Assembly: GCA_037833965.1 (NCBI GenBank)
Contig: AP031357.1
Location: forward strand, 22,216,001 to 22,280,000
From: Marchantia polymorpha subsp. ruderalis
Taxonomy: Eukaryota > Streptophyta > Marchantiopsida > Marchantiales > Marchantiaceae
Length of the DNA: 64,000 nt
Direction of reading: 5' to 3'
In this document: positions 10,765 through 22,169 of the stretch, one piece after another
Layout: the number at the start of each line of letters is the position of its first letter
How positions within the stretch are numbered: the stretch's first letter is position 1
Translations under genes and position numbers: made by a program
The notes under the pieces: generated by a model
Told to the model about the DNA's origin: nothing
What the model saw: the letters and a program-made list of their open reading frames with translations, nothing else
The model's database searches: none

Positions 10765-12024
10765 TGCAGCAACACGCAAGGATCATCACCCGTTGCCGTT
10801 CACGGATGCCATTTTAGACCATGTCGCAGGACATGAGTGCTATAGCTTCCTGGATGGGTTCTCAGGTTACAATCAGGTGTCTATCCGGGAACAGGACAAG
10901 GATAAAACGACGTTCACAACCGACTAGGGAACTTACGCATACCACAAGATGCCCTTCGGTCTGTGCAACGCACCTGCCACCTTTCAGCGGATGATGACCA
11001 ATATCTTTCAAGAGCAACTGAGGAAGTTCCTAGAAATATTCATAGATGACTTCTGTGTCTTTGGGAAGCGATCAGAACACCTAAGTCACCTGAAGCAGAC
11101 TTTTGATAAATGTAGGGAGAGCAGTTTATCGCTGCACCCCGAGAAGTGCTTTTTCTTTATGACTAGTGGGATCTTGTTGGGCCATCGGGTCTCGGCAGAC
11201 GGCATTGCAGTGGACATCGAGAAGGTCAAGGTTATACTCGAGCTTGAGCCACCCACGAATCTGAGAGAGCTTTGAGCATTCCTGGGTCATGTGGGCTACT
11301 ACCGAAGATTCATGCAACACTGTATGCAACACTGGCGGCCGACCTGACCAAGTTGTTGAAGAAGGACGAGCCTTATGCCTGGGGTGCGAACCAGCAGTCA
11401 GCATTCGAGGCTCTTAAAGCGAAACTCACGTCTGCTCCAGTGCTAAGGAGTCCAGACTGGAATCGACCATTCCATGTTTACGTTGACACATCTGCATTCG
11501 CCATCGGTGTAGTACTGAGCCAAAAGGATGACAACAAAAAGGACTACCCGATCTATTTCGCGAGCCGTCAGCTGTCTCTAGCAGAGAGGAAGTACACCAC
11601 GACGGAGAGAGAAGCGTTGGGGATGGTGTACTCCTGTAAAAAGTTTCGACACTACCTAATCTGCTACGAGTTTGTGTTCCATGTGGATCACTACGCATTG
11701 CAACATCTAGTCAAGAAAGCCGACCTGTCCGGTCGGATAGCCAGATGGGTGCTGTTGCTAAAAGAGTTCACCTACACTGTCCAGACCAGGAAAGGGGTGC
11801 ATCACAAAAATGCAGATTACTTGTCCAGATTATGGACCCAGCCTACCGAGGAGGAATTGGTGGACGATTTTCCAGATGAAGAATTGTTTCAGTTGTCTAC
11901 GGGGCACGAGTCCCGCTATGCCGACCTGTACCGATATCTGCTAACACTTCAATGTCCCGTAGGCATGGACTTGGAACAGCGGACTGTCTTTATTCATAAG
12001 GCAAGCCCGTACCAACTCCAGTAG
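10765..12024 (+). pseudogene. pol: E4 pol: reverse transcriptase and RNase H, broken
   Basis: RT begins mid-domain (KDHHPLPFTDAILDHVAG, FLDGFSGYNQ) and continues with MPFGLCNAPATFQRMM and the catalytic box IFIDDFCVFG. FLGHVGYYRRFM and LAADLTKLLKKDEPY mark the connection. RNase H follows with FHVYVDTSAFAIGVVLSQ, YTTTEREAL and a later DHYAL. The FIDDF form of the active box is typical of Athila/Tat RTs. Breaks: TAG at 10925-10927 (Trp position), TGA at 11273-11275 and TAG at 12022-12024. There is also a frame change near 11310-11340, beside a short direct repeat (ATGCAACACTG at 11312 and 11324). The RT N-terminus was removed by E3. Confidence 0.88.
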
Positions 12025-13164
12025 GGTGTTTTGTTCAAAAAGATGGCAGATGAGCGCCTGTGCAGGTGTCTAGAGGAGTCAGAGGTCCCAAGAGTAGTGA
12101 GTGCGATGCATACCGAGGAGGCGGGTGGACACTATGCCACCCGGAACACAGTCACAAAGATTGTAAATGCGGGGTATTGGTGGCCGACCATGTTTAAGGA
12201 TGTTCTCGATTACATCCGCAAATGCGATAGTTGCCAGAGGACGGGGAGACCAACGCCTACAACACGATGGCCTCTGACTCCCATCATGCCTCTAGCACCT
12301 TTCGAAAAGTGGGGCATTGACTTTGTAGGGCCGATACAACCAGTGACTAGGAACACACGAAGACGCTACATTTTGGTAGCTACGGACTACGCCACCAAAA
12401 TGGTGGAGGCCAAGGCCACCAGAAGGGATGATGTAGCCACAGTGGCAGCCTTCTTGTTCGAGTCGATTATCACGCGCTACGGGTGTCCCTTAGAGCTAGT
12501 CAGCGACCAGGGCACGCATTTTCTGAACCAGATCATCGAAGATTTGACACGGTATTTCCACATCAAGCACCGGAAGACTACCCCATACAATCCCAAGGCG
12601 AATGGATTGACGGAGAAGTCCAATGGTCTGCTGTGTAAAATACTACTCAAAGTCACGGTAAATCACGCTTACGACTGGGATACGAAGTTAGCAGCCGCTC
12701 TATGGGCGTACCGGACAGCTGAGAAAATTACGACCAAACAGACACCATACTTTCTGGTGTATGGTCAACACCCGATCCTCCCGATCGAGTTCGAAGTACC
12801 CACCCAACGAACGTTGGATTTACAGAGGGTGAGCGCAGAGGAGAGTCAGCTCTACAGATTACAGGAGGTCATGCTGCTGGATGAGAGGAGACGAGAAGCC
12901 GAGGAGCGCACCAGGAGAATTCAGCTCCGCCAGAAGGAGAGATACGATAAAAAGATCAAACCTGTGCTCCTGCAGAAGGGTGATTTGGCATTGCTCTACG
13001 ACAGCAGGCATGCCAGATTCCCAGGCAAACTGCACCTAAGATGGATGGGACCTTACAAGGTTGTCGAAGTCTTCTTGAATGGATCCATCCAACTTGCGGA
13101 CCTAGCCGGCGATTTGTTAGGCACCCGAGTGAATGGATGGCGGTTGAAGAAATACCACATGTGA
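12025..13164 (+). CDS. int: E4 pol: integrase segment, open frame
   Basis: About 379 codons are open to the stop at 13162-13164. A zinc-binding HHCC region comes first (HTEEAGGH ... CDSC). The catalytic core carries Asp in GIDFVGPI, Asp in LVSDQGTHF and Glu in NGLTEKSNGL, so the D-D-E triad is present. The C-terminal part (KGDLALLYDSRHARFPGK ... NGWRLKKYHM) is the Athila/Tat-type end and has no chromodomain. Integrase joins element cDNA to nuclear DNA. It is only a piece of the pol polyprotein and cannot be made from this copy because of the upstream stops. Confidence 0.85.
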   Translation, partial: GVLFKKMADERLCRCLEESEVPRVVSAMHTEEAGGHYATRNTVTKIVNAGYWWPTMFKDVLDYIRKCDSCQRTGRPTPTTRWPLTPIMPLAPFEKWGIDFVGPIQPVTRNTRRRYILVATDYATKMVEAKATRRDDVATVAAFLFESIITRYGCPLELVSDQGTHFLNQIIEDLTRYFHIKHRKTTPYNPKANGLTEKSNGLLCKILLKVTVNHAYDWDTKLAAALWAYRTAEKITTKQTPYFLVYGQHPILPIEFEVPTQRTLDLQRVSAEESQLYRLQEVMLLDERRREAEERTRRIQLRQKERYDKKIKPVLLQKGDLALLYDSRHARFPGKLHLRWMGPYKVVEVFLNGSIQLADLAGDLLGTRVNGWRLKKYHM

Positions 13165-13188
13165 GTGTTCGCGTGGGCGCTCACAATT

Positions 13189-13201
13189 GAGGAGGGGAGC
13201 A
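13189..13201 (+). promoter_or_regulatory. Polypurine tract of E4 (first copy)
   Basis: GAGGAGGGGAGCA lies 24 bp after the integrase stop and directly before TGTGGTACC, the LTR start at 13202. It primes plus-strand DNA synthesis. Its position fixes the LTR start and shows that ORF2 is downstream of the polypurine tract, inside the LTR. Confidence 0.8.
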
Positions 13202-13859
13202 TGTGGTACCCCACTTTTGGTAATTTTGAGGAAATTAAAACATTTTTGGAAAACTGTACCACGGCAGCAATGTAAATAGCCTTCGGTGCATTAAAACAGA
13301 GTGAATTCAAAAGATCGCAGAGATTCTCGAGGGACCTCGTAGAATCTAGGAGTTGGGTGCAGCGGTAAGGAAGGGCACCACCCTCCCTGCGAGCTCGAAG
13401 TTCGAATTCGATCGAGATCGAGTACCCAGATCGAGCTCGAGATCGAGTTCGAAGTACCCACCCAACGAACGTTGGATTTACAGAGGGTGAGTGCAGAGGA
13501 GAGTCAACTCTACAGATTACAGGAGGTCATGCTGCTGGAAGAGAAGAGACGAGAAGCCGAGGAACGCACCAGGAGAATTCAGCTCCGCCGGAAGGAGAGA
13601 TACGATAAGAAGATCAAACCTCTGCTCCTGCAGAAGGGTGATTTGGCACTGCTCTACGACAGCAGGCATGCCAGATTCCCGGGCAAACTGCACCTAAGAT
13701 GGATGAGACCTTACAAGGTTGTAGAAGTCTTCTCGAATGGATCCATCCAACTTGCGGACCTGGCCGGCGATTTACTAGGCACCCGAGTGAACGGGTGGCG
13801 GTTGAAGAAATACCACATGTGAGTGTTCGCGTGGGCGCTCACAATTGAGGAGGGGAGCA
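13202..13859 (+). repeat. Partial LTR start, filler DNA and duplicated integrase end in E4
   Basis: Positions 13202-13396 are the first 195 bp of an LTR, broken at GAGCTC. About 44 bp of TCGA-rich filler (13397-13440) follow. Then 13441-13859 repeat 12783-13201 (integrase C-terminus and polypurine tract) at exactly the same length of 419 bp, with scattered base differences. The repeat frame reads to the stop at 13820-13822. The polypurine tract repeats at 13847-13859. The differences suggest template switching between two related RNAs rather than a simple recent tandem duplication. Confidence 0.75.
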
Positions 13860-15070
13860 TGTGGTACCCCACTTTTGGTAATTTTGAGGAAATTAAAACA
13901 TTTTTGGAAAACTGTACCACGGCAGCAATGTAAATAGCCTTCGGTACATCAAAACAGAGTGAATTCGGAAGATTGCAGAGATTCTCTAGGGACCTCGTAG
14001 AATCTAGGAGTTGGGTGCAGCGGTAAGGAAGGGCACCACTCTCCCTGCGAGCTCTGCAGTTAGGATCCCTACGGCGCAAGGCGCAAAATCCGCCTTCGGC
14101 GCTGCGTCCGCGGCGGTAGGGAAATCCTTCATATTTAGGTCAACCCCCAAACGTCTTGACTTAGTTAGGGTCTCGTTGGAAAGAGCTCAACGCGCTGATT
14201 CCAACGAGCTCAAGGACGCCAACAACGAATGAGGACTCCGGGAGTTATGAAGGTTGTAAGATACTCAGCTCTTCGCCTGTGCACAGGCGGAGAAGTTTTG
14301 TCCTATGCGCGGACTAAGGAAGTTCGCCTGCGCACAGGCGAAATAGGGTTTTGATGTAGGCGCAAAGTTCGCCTACGCACAGGCGTGCACCTGTGCACAG
14401 GCGCTTCGGCGTCGGCGGGAAATCCGCCTTGGGCCCTAGAAATGCGCCTTGTGAGGTACAAATTGTACGGCGCCTTCTGCGCCAGCGCAACGCCGCGGAC
14501 GAGCAAGGAGCCGCTAGAATAGTAAAATCCGTACGGACCGTTCGAACACGGAGGGGACGGATGGATGCGCCCTTGGACGGACGGAGTTGCGGAGGCGGAG
14601 CGCGCCGACGGAGAGACAAGGAACGGACAGTCTGGACGGAGGCTGTTGACCGCGGTCAACGCCTTCCGCGCCAGCGCATCGACGCGGACAGACTTCGCCT
14701 GCGCACAGGCGAGCGCCTGTGCACAGGCGGATGAAGTTCCGCGCCGGCGGAAAATCCGCCGAGGAGTCCGCCTGCGCGCAGACGAGAGTTGAACTTTTGT
14801 CCGACATGCGGACACACGCGCCGAGGCAGAGGAGGATTGGCTGAGGAGCCGTACGAACGAGTGTACCGTGCAAGGCGGAAAATCCGCCTTCGGCGCTGCG
14901 CACCCGTGTCCGCGGCGTAGTACGCTCGCGGAGTTCAAATTCGCCAATTCGAGCGTGAGAGTTTAATCGGCGACGGCGGAGCGTGAAGCCGCGCGTGAGA
15001 GCGGAGACCGTTTTGGCGTAGAGCCGGCGCGGCCATCAATTGAGTCGTCCTTCACGAGCAAGAGCCGACC

Positions 15071-18000
15071 ATGACCTTCGACCGGGAGACGGAGAGCACC
15101 CCATTCTTGAATTCGCGATTCCATTCTCTAGTGCGAGCTGCGCGCGTCCACCTACTGGCTGCTAAGCATTCTCGACATCGCCGCGCAGAGGATTTCTTGG
15201 TAATTGAGAGAGAAGTGAGTGCGCGTGATTTGGAATTGAGGGAGATTAGAGTTTGCCAAGGAAGAAAGGAGCTCGAGCGGAGCAGAAGGAGAATTAGCAA
15301 GCAGGCGAACTCCAAGAAAGCAATGACGAGACTGGGCCGATTGCGGATGCTGCCGCTCCGACTACCACAGAACGGGCTGCGCGCTTTCGAGGAGCGCCTG
15401 ATAGCAAGAAAGCTCGATTTCTTGCTATGGGGATGGAACTACATCTGTGTGGATATGGTGCGCGAGTGGCTAGAGCCACAGGGATCACCTACGCGCGAAT
15501 TGCGGCCGAATGTTGATCGATGGACGGTCCAAGATTGGGCGCAGGCATTGAGGAGATGTGCCGGCATCCCAGGGCACCTCCTCTTCGATAGTGAGAGCGT
15601 CAAGGTGACCAAGCAGGAAGAAGCGCAATTTGTGGAGCTGTTCAAGAAGGGGAAGTCTACCAAGAATGGGTACAAGACCCGCGATTACAAGGATCGATTC
15701 CGCCGAACTTTGGCTACGGCGCTGCTGCAATTACTGCAGCCACACCGAGCCTGCTACATCACATTGTGGCAGGTCTCTTTTGTGGAGTGCATCATCGAGG
15801 GAACTCCAATTCACTGGGCGAGCATCCTGCACAGGGTGATGCGACAGCACGCTTTTGAGGAGAAGGGGGGAACTCTAAATCATCTCTCTCCTTTCCTCAT
15901 CAATTTTTATCGACAGCGAAATTGTTTGACCGCGGCGGAGCTTGCTCGTTTTCCGCCATTGTCCGTCGACCATCCCGGGAGGTATGTGCGGGAGAATGAG
16001 GTCGACACTGATGCAGAGGAGTCACCGACTTCTACTCTGTCAAGGCGGAGGGATAGAAGGGAGGAATACTCCTGCAGCAAGAGTGCCGCGGAAGCGGCGA
16101 TGGAGAGAGGAGTTTGAAGAGGAGCAGCATCAAGAACCCATTGCTCCCATTCGACCGCGGCCGTTGTACGAATCGTACAGCCGGCCGAAGCAGAAGGCGC
16201 GCAGGCTTGAGTTACCAGCTAGCAGCGCGGACACGGCGACGATTGCGATGGAGAAAGGAGGTGCGTCGCCAAAGAAGAACGAGGGAGCGCGGACGTCTGC
16301 AGGAGCAACGGACCCCGCTGCACCCTCGACGGACGAGAGGCCGCCTACGGGCCAAGGGCCTCCGGAGTTACCACGTGCGTTGCGGACAGGTGTTCCGCCT
16401 ACGCACAGGCAAGCCTCGACGGACGGGCGAGCCTCGACGGACAGACAACCACAAGCGGACGTGGACCTACGCCTACGCGTGGGAAGAAGCAATCCGCCTG
16501 TGCACAGGTCACCTCCACACGTGCCGCCTGTGCACAGGCAGGAATCACCCCCGTTCCAACGTAGGAAGGGGAAGGAGCCGGCGGAAGATCCGCCTACGGG
16601 ACACAGACCTTTGGGGCCAGACCCTCCGGCGCACAACGCGCCGCGATTTGCGCCTTCGGCGCCAAAGCCTTCGGGCCGAGGAGATGCGAGCAGGGAGCGT
16701 GCGGAGGCTGCACCATCGGCGGGTAGTCCGCCGGTAGATGCGTCTTCGGCGGTAGGGCCTACGGGCCAAGGGACATCGGGCGAGCTGCCCCCGGCTATAT
16801 CGCCTTTGGCGATAGACGCCTTCGGCGCTGCGCCTGCGGCGGACAAGGCGCCAGCATTTGCGCCTATGCACAGGCCGGACACAGCCCTCGCGCAAGACGG
16901 ATCGAGGGAGCAGCACCTGACAGAGGAGCGGACTGACTGTTCGCGGGACGAAATTTCGGTGCGCGATGCGCAATCAAACCCCGCGCAGACACCCTCCGCT
17001 CGATCGTCTTCGGTGGCGGACGTCGGCGGCAGAGGGGATACGATTGAAGATCGACAAGCGGGCGACGGGGATGTAGCACGGCCACATTCGCCCACCGCCT
17101 TGGATATTTTGGCGAGGAGCAGCGAGGCTGCAGCGGTGCCTTCGCAGGCAGCACACGTCGACGACGTGCAGCCCCACTCGGGTCAGTCGCCGACGCAATC
17201 AATGGCGACTGAAATCCTCAACTCGGATGATGACGACGGAGGCTCCACCGAAGGAATGTCGGGAGCAGGGGATACCGAGGAGGAGGAGGAGGAAATTGTT
17301 GGAGCGCCGGCGGCGGCGCTCTCTGAGCAGGTGATTCCGTTGCTGAAGTACTTGGATCGCAAATTCGATAAATACGCCGATCCACTTCAGCCAGGATCTT
17401 ACATCGAATTAGTGCGCAGGCGGACTCGCACTAAAGTCCACACTAGCAAGCTACTAGCTAGGGTGGACCAGGAGTTGAAGGAATTGAGGGAGAAGCATGC
17501 CTGTTTATGGGGGCAGTACAACCTTGAGAGGAAATCGCACGCCCTCGACAGGATGCGGAAGGAGAGATTGGAAGAGCTCACCAAGAATGTGGTGCAGACC
17601 ACGCAGGATTTGATGTCTAAGAAGACTCAGAATCAGATTCTGTCAGAGGAGCTCGTGCGACAGACGCGTTTGTTGGCGGAGTGTCAGCTCGCACGTCAGG
17701 CGGATGAGGATTTAATCCGCAGGCTACAGTCACAGTGTGGTGAATTGAGAGCGCAGCGTGCGGAGGCCGAATCGCAGTTAGTGGTAATTAAAGAGGATCG
17801 CAGGCGAGAGGCAGATCGCACGAAGGAGGAGACGGCGAGGCGTGTCGCCCACTGTCTCAAGGGCTACGCCCACTGGGAAGTGGCGGCGCAGGAGAAACTC
17901 ACACTGCGTGAGTTTGAACTTCGCGCAGCAGGGTTGTTGGCAGGCGACAGCAGGAGTCGGCGGAAGGTAGCGAAGAAGCTCGACGCTTTTCTGTCGCAGG

Positions 18001-18179
18001 CGCGGGATACCATGTCCACCCTCAAGGTGAAGGTGTCCGAGGCGTTGCAGCGGTTGGGACTACGCAGTCGAGCGAAAGACTGGCAGGGTAGGGAGTTAGT
18101 GCGCGGCAGTCCGTCGCGCAGGAGACGTAGCACTGGTTCCGCGGAGTGTAGTGTAGCGTGGTTCCGTGCCGGCGTGTAG
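15071..18179 (+). pseudogene. ORF2 of E4 LTR, single frameshift
   Basis: From the ATG at 15071 (MTFDRETEST) the N-terminal domain is open for about 330 codons. A one-base insertion near 16050-16056 (GGGATAGAAGGG where relatives have GGGACGAAGGG) shifts the frame. The +1 frame then continues without a stop through the basic motif, Pro-rich middle, acidic patch and coiled coil to 18179. The coiled-coil start uses the WGQYNLERKSHALDRM version, unlike WGQYKLNQKFYKHSEKM in Y, E1 and E2, so E4 and E8 form a sub-family. Function unknown. Confidence 0.75.
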
Positions 18180-18215
18180 CGTAGTACAGTGTAGTGCTAG
18201 TTAGGATTTAGAAGG

Positions 18216-18244
18216 TATAAAATAGTTCCAGGCGTTTTGCCTGG
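18216..18244 (+). promoter_or_regulatory. TATA box and hairpin of E4 3' LTR
   Basis: TATAAAATAG (18216-18225), then CCAGGC-gtttt-GCCTGG (18228-18244) with perfect 6-bp arms. Probable LTR core promoter. Confidence 0.6.
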
Positions 18245-19193
18245 GGTTCTTTCCCAACACCAGAAGTGCAGATCAGGAACCCATTTCCTCGGCGTGTTTG
18301 TGTCCTTAAGTTCTGTCACCACGCAAGAGGAGTTACAACTTAGCGTTCCGCATTTTGTAGCTGAAGGCCTTCGGCCGAATGTTCAGAGCTAGTACATTGG
18401 TTAGAGACTTGAGTAGGTCGGATCTGCACCTGCGGGTGACTGCCGATGCTCAGAGCCAGTGACTAGTTAGATACTTGAACAGTTTCGCCCCTACACCTTC
18501 GATTGTTTGTTTCTGATTGTAGTCCTTCGGGATTTTTCCCCTGAATGCCAAAGTGAAGTTTTGTTACTTCGTGTAAGCCTTGGTTGTAAATTCAGGTTAC
18601 GCTGCAGCAGGTGCCTTCAGGGTAACCCCTGTAGTATTTCTGGGAATGACGAGTGCTTGAGAATTCAAACTCTTCAATAGACTGTTATTGTGTTACTAGA
18701 ATGTTTCTCAGTGAGTCCTTCAGTGCGGACCTGTGTTCTCTGCGCGTTTTGTGAGTTGAGAGTGTTGTTCACCGCGTATGAGTGACTTCGATCCAAAGTA
18801 GGCAGTCCAAGCCGGGTTTCCTACGCTAGCAGCAAGCTAGTGGAAGTGTTGTAAAAGCCGGAGTTGGAAGTCACTACCCGCAGCTTCGCTGAGTGTACTC
18901 TTGAGAGACTTTCCCCTGAAATCTTGAGTAGAGGTCCTAACGGATCTCTGGGTTGTGTTTCTGTAGTTTCAGGTGTGTATGTGTGTGCGTGTGTGTTACG
19001 CTGCACTGTGCGACCTCCGAGTGCGCTCCGAGTGGACACTTGCAGTATTTCTGGGAGTGACAGTCGCCTGAGAATTCAAACTCCTCAATAGTCTGTTAAA
19101 CATGACACTTTGTACCCTGTGTGTTCCTCTGTCCCTGTGGGTTCGACCTTTCTACCACTATATTGCAGTTTTAGCCTTTAGTGGGTTATTACA

Positions 19194-20088
19194 GCCTCTG
19201 ACACCGATCATGCCCTTGGCACCATTTGAAAAATGGGGAATCGACTTCGTAGGACCCATACAACCTGTCACTAGACACACTCGCAGGCGCTACATATGGG
19301 TAGCCACGGACTATGCGACCAAGATGGTAGAGGCCGAGGCTACACGAAAGGACGACGCAGCGACAGTAGCAACCTTCTTATTCGAATCGATCATCACACG
19401 CTACGGGTGTCCACTAGAGATCGTCAGTGACAGAGGAACCCACTTTTTGAATCAGGTGATAGAGAATCTGACGCAGCACTTCCAGATTAAACATCGGAAG
19501 ACTACCCCATACAATCCCAAGGCGAATGGTCTGACAGAGAAGTCCAATGGATTGCTGTGCAAGATACTCCTCAAGGTGACTGTGAACCATGCGCACGACT
19601 AGGACACCAAGTTACCAGCCGCTTTATGAGCATACCGAACTGCAGAGAAAGTCACCACCCGACAGACGCCTTACTTTCTGGTATATGGGCAGCATCCGAT
19701 CTTACCTATCGAATTCGAGATACCCACACAGCGAACCTTAGATCAGAGGAGGCTGGATGCGGAAGAAAGTCAGATCTACCGACTGCAAGAAGTCATGGCG
19801 CTGGAAGAAGGACGTCAAGAGGCGGAAGATCGAACAAAACAACTGCAGCTCAGACGGAAGGAGAAGTACGATCGGAGAATCAGGCCAGTACTACTACAGA
19901 AGGGCGACTTGGCCCTGCTCTATGACAGCAGACATGCCCGATTTCCAAGCAAGCTACACTTGAGATGGATGGGGCCCTACAAGGTGATCGAAGTTTTCTC
20001 GAATGGCTCGATTCAGCTCGCAGAATTGACCGGGGAATGGCTAGGCACCCGCGTGAACGGGTGGCGTCTGAAGAAATACCACGTGTAA
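19194..20088 (+). pseudogene. int: E5 integrase, two nonsense codons
   Basis: The catalytic core and C-terminus are about 85% like E4 at the protein level by eye. Asp in GIDFVGPI, Asp in IVSDRGTHF and Glu in NGLTEKSNGL are kept. Two Trp codons are now stops: TAG at 19600-19602 and TGA at 19627-19629, both G-to-A changes typical of methyl-cytosine decay on the other strand. It ends GWRLKKYHV at 20088. No chromodomain. Confidence 0.85.
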
Positions 20089-20112
20089 ATGTTCTCGTGG
20101 GCGCTCACAATT

Positions 20113-20125
20113 GAGGAGGGGGGCA
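20113..20125 (+). promoter_or_regulatory. Polypurine tract of E5
   Basis: GAGGAGGGGGGCA lies directly before the type-B LTR start TGTGGTAACACAC at 20126, and 24 bp after the integrase stop. Same layout as E4 and E6. Confidence 0.8.
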
Positions 20126-20843
20126 TGTGGTAACACACTTTTTGTTTTTTCGCAGAATTTAAACAATTTTGAAAAAGAAGTACCGAAGAAGTGTCTGTAG
20201 TTAGGAAATGGTACGTCAAATAGAGTGAATTGAGGAGATCGCGGGTCACAAAGAATCACGGAGTTGGGCGCAACGGCGCCAAACTCCTTCGGCAAGATCT
20301 CCTTTGCTGAGGTGTCTTTACCCACGCGCCTCCGGCGCTTAGAGAAGGTACGCTTCCGGCACAGACACCTCCGGAGGAGATGTCGCTGAAGACGTCAGAA
20401 GCCGGCAAGGATCTCTAAATGCTTCCGACCATGAGTGCGCCTTCGGCGATGCGCCGTTGGCGCGGGAGAGAAACCTTCATAACGATCAGGATTCACGGTA
20501 GTTCTATTTGATTAAGGTCTCATTGGAAAGAGCTCGGGACGCTCGTTCTAACGAGCACAAGAGCGCCGGAGATAGATCATGGACGAGGAAGTTATGAGCA
20601 TCGGTAAACTCGCATCCGGCGATGCGCTGTTCGCGCTAGGGTTCACCTTCGGGAAGGACCCCCGTACGCCTTCGGCGATGCGCCTTCGGCGGAACCACGC
20701 GCTCATGAGAGGAGATCAAGTCGGAGGCGGAAGCGCCTTCGGCGGCTATGCGGCGGAAGAGAAGCGCCGACCTGATGTACGCCTCCGGCGTGGCGCGGAC
20801 AGGCGGATGCGCCGGCATAATTCGCGCCGGCGGGATACGCGCT
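20126..20843 (+). repeat. E5 3' LTR, type B, first 718 bp
   Basis: Start of a type-B LTR (TGTGGTAACACACTTTTTG). The U3 spacer is rich in GCGCC/GGCGC and CCTTCGGC palindromes. It stops at GCGCT (20839-20843), where E7 begins, and matches the E6 LTR up to about 22927. The continuation is at 31858, which starts GCGCC, a near-perfect target duplication. Confidence 0.85.
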
Positions 20844-21403
20844 TGTGGTACCCCACTTTTGGTATTTTTGAGGAAATTAAAACATTTTTGGAAAACTGCA
20901 CCGCGGCAGCAGTGTAAATAGCCTTCGGTACATCAAAACAGAGTGAAATTGGGAGATCGCAGAGATTCTCGAGAGAACTTGTAGAATCCAGGAGTTGGCT
21001 GCAACGTCGGGGACGGACACCACCCTACATGCGGGCTCAGAAGGAATAACTCCTTCGGCGCAAGGCGCGAAATCCGCCTTCGGCGCTGCGCCTTCGGCTG
21101 CTAGAGGAATCCTTCAGAACTTGGTCAATTCCCAAACGCCTCGACTTGGTTAAGCACTCGTTGGAAAGAGCTCAACGCGCTGGTTCTAACGAGCCCAAGA
21201 ACGCCATGAACGGATGAGGACTCCGGGAGTTATGAAGGTCGCAAGATACTCAGCTTCTCGCCTACGAGTAGGCGAGGAAAAGTTTGTCCTATGCGCGGAC
21301 GAAGGCAGTTTGCCTACGCGTAGGCAAAATAGGGTTTGACGTCGGCGCGATGTCCGCCACGAATGTCGCCTACTCGTAGGCGAGGAAACCTCTGCCCAGG
21401 CGG
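20844..21403 (+). repeat. E7: solo type-A LTR, 5' segment
   Basis: Starts TGTGGTACCCCAC inside the E5 LTR and carries the U3 spacer, with the palindrome CGCCTACTCGTAGGCG at 21367-21382. It ends at GGCGG (21399-21403), where E6 was inserted, and resumes at 27056 with GGCGG. Together with 27056-31857 it makes a solo LTR of about 5.36 kb, with GCGCT at the left and GCGCC at the right of the whole insertion. Confidence 0.85.
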
Positions 21404-21455
21404 TGTGGTAACACACTTTTTGTTTTTTTTGCAGAATTTAAACAATTTTAGAAAA

Positions 21456-22145
21456 CGCTACGGGTGCCCACTAGAAATAGTCAGTGACAGGGGAACGCAC
21501 TTTCTGAATCAGGTGATAGAAAATTTGACGCGGCACTTCCAGATTAAGCATCGGAAGACTACTCCATACAACCCCAAGGCGAATGGTCTGACAGAGAAGT
21601 CCAATGGATTGCTCTGTAAGATACTCCTCAAGGTGACTGTGAATCATGCTCAGGACTGGGACAACAAGCTACCGGCCGTCTTATGGGCATACAGAACGGC
21701 AGAAAAAGTCACCACCAGGCAAACACCTTACTTTCTGGTTTATGGGCAGCATCCGATCTTACCCATCGAATTCGAGATACCCACCAGGAGGACCTTAGAT
21801 CAGAGAAGGCTGGATGCGGAAGAAAGTCAGGCCTATCGACTGCAAGAAGTAATGGCACTGGAGGAAAGACGTCAAGAGGCCGAAGATCGAACCAAGCAAC
21901 TACAACTCAGGCGGAAGGAGAAGTACGATCGAAGACTCAAACCAGTATTACTTGAGAAGGGCGACTTGGCTCTGCTCTACGATAGCAGACATGCTAGATT
22001 TCCGGGCAAGCTACACTTGAGATGAATGGGACCTTACAAGGTGATCGAAGTTTTCCCCAATCGATCAATCCAACTCGCAGAACTGACAGGAGAATGGCTA
22101 GGCACCCGCGTGAACGGGTGGCGTCTGAAGAAATACCACGTGTAA
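21456..22145 (+). pseudogene. int: E6 integrase C-terminal two-thirds
   Basis: Starts at RYGCPLEIVSDRGTHF, so the first catalytic Asp and the zinc finger are lost; the second Asp and the Glu (NGLTEKSNGL) remain. One Trp codon is TGA at 22023-22025. It ends GWRLKKYHV at 22145. Very similar to E5 integrase. Confidence 0.85.
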
Positions 22146-22169
22146 ATGTTCGCGTGGGCGCTCACAATT

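Larger units (their letters stand above)
10765..19193 (+). mobile_element. E4: gypsy element, RT through 3' LTR
   Basis: The 5' part is split off by E3 and lies left of the window. The visible part holds RT, RNase H, integrase, a polypurine tract, a partial 3' LTR start, a 44-bp filler, a repeated integrase end with a second polypurine tract, and a full 5,334-bp LTR. The LTR ends ATTACA at 19193, directly against integrase coding sequence of E5, so E4 lies inside E5. The coding region carries several stops and is not functional. Confidence 0.85.
13860..19193 (+). repeat. E4 3' LTR, type A, 5,334 bp
   Basis: It starts TGTGGTACCCCAC after the second polypurine tract and ends GTGGGTTATTACA. The U3 spacer (13860-15070) holds the inverted repeat CTCGTTGGAA/TTCCAACGAG (14172-14181, 14199-14208) and many GCCTGTGCACAGGC-like palindromes. 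ORF2 occupies 15071-18179, TATAAAATAG is at 18216-18225, and the hairpin is at 18228-18244. U5 carries two 54-bp direct repeats and a GT-rich stretch near 18973-18990. Confidence 0.85.
19194..20125 (+). mobile_element. E5: gypsy element, integrase and polypurine tract (left part in window)
   Basis: E5 starts in mid-integrase where E4 interrupted it. It continues through the polypurine tract (20113-20125) into a type-B 3' LTR. That LTR is split by E7/E6 (20844-31857) and resumes at 31858, ending at 36203. E5 itself lies inside the minus-strand element E9, whose ORF2 is cut at 36204. Gag, PR, RT and the 5' LTR of E5 are left of the window. Confidence 0.8.

Noticed and set aside
10673..10927. 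A frame joining the LTR tail to RT as a fusion gene
   Set aside because: It is a chance read-through at the E3 insertion edge. The LTR part has no conserved protein and recurs with other partners (for example 19102-19602 and 49350-49559).
12790..13164. Chromodomain at the integrase C-terminus
   Set aside because: The tail ends NGWRLKKYH a few residues after the integrase core fold. No aromatic-cage-like segment follows before the polypurine tract.
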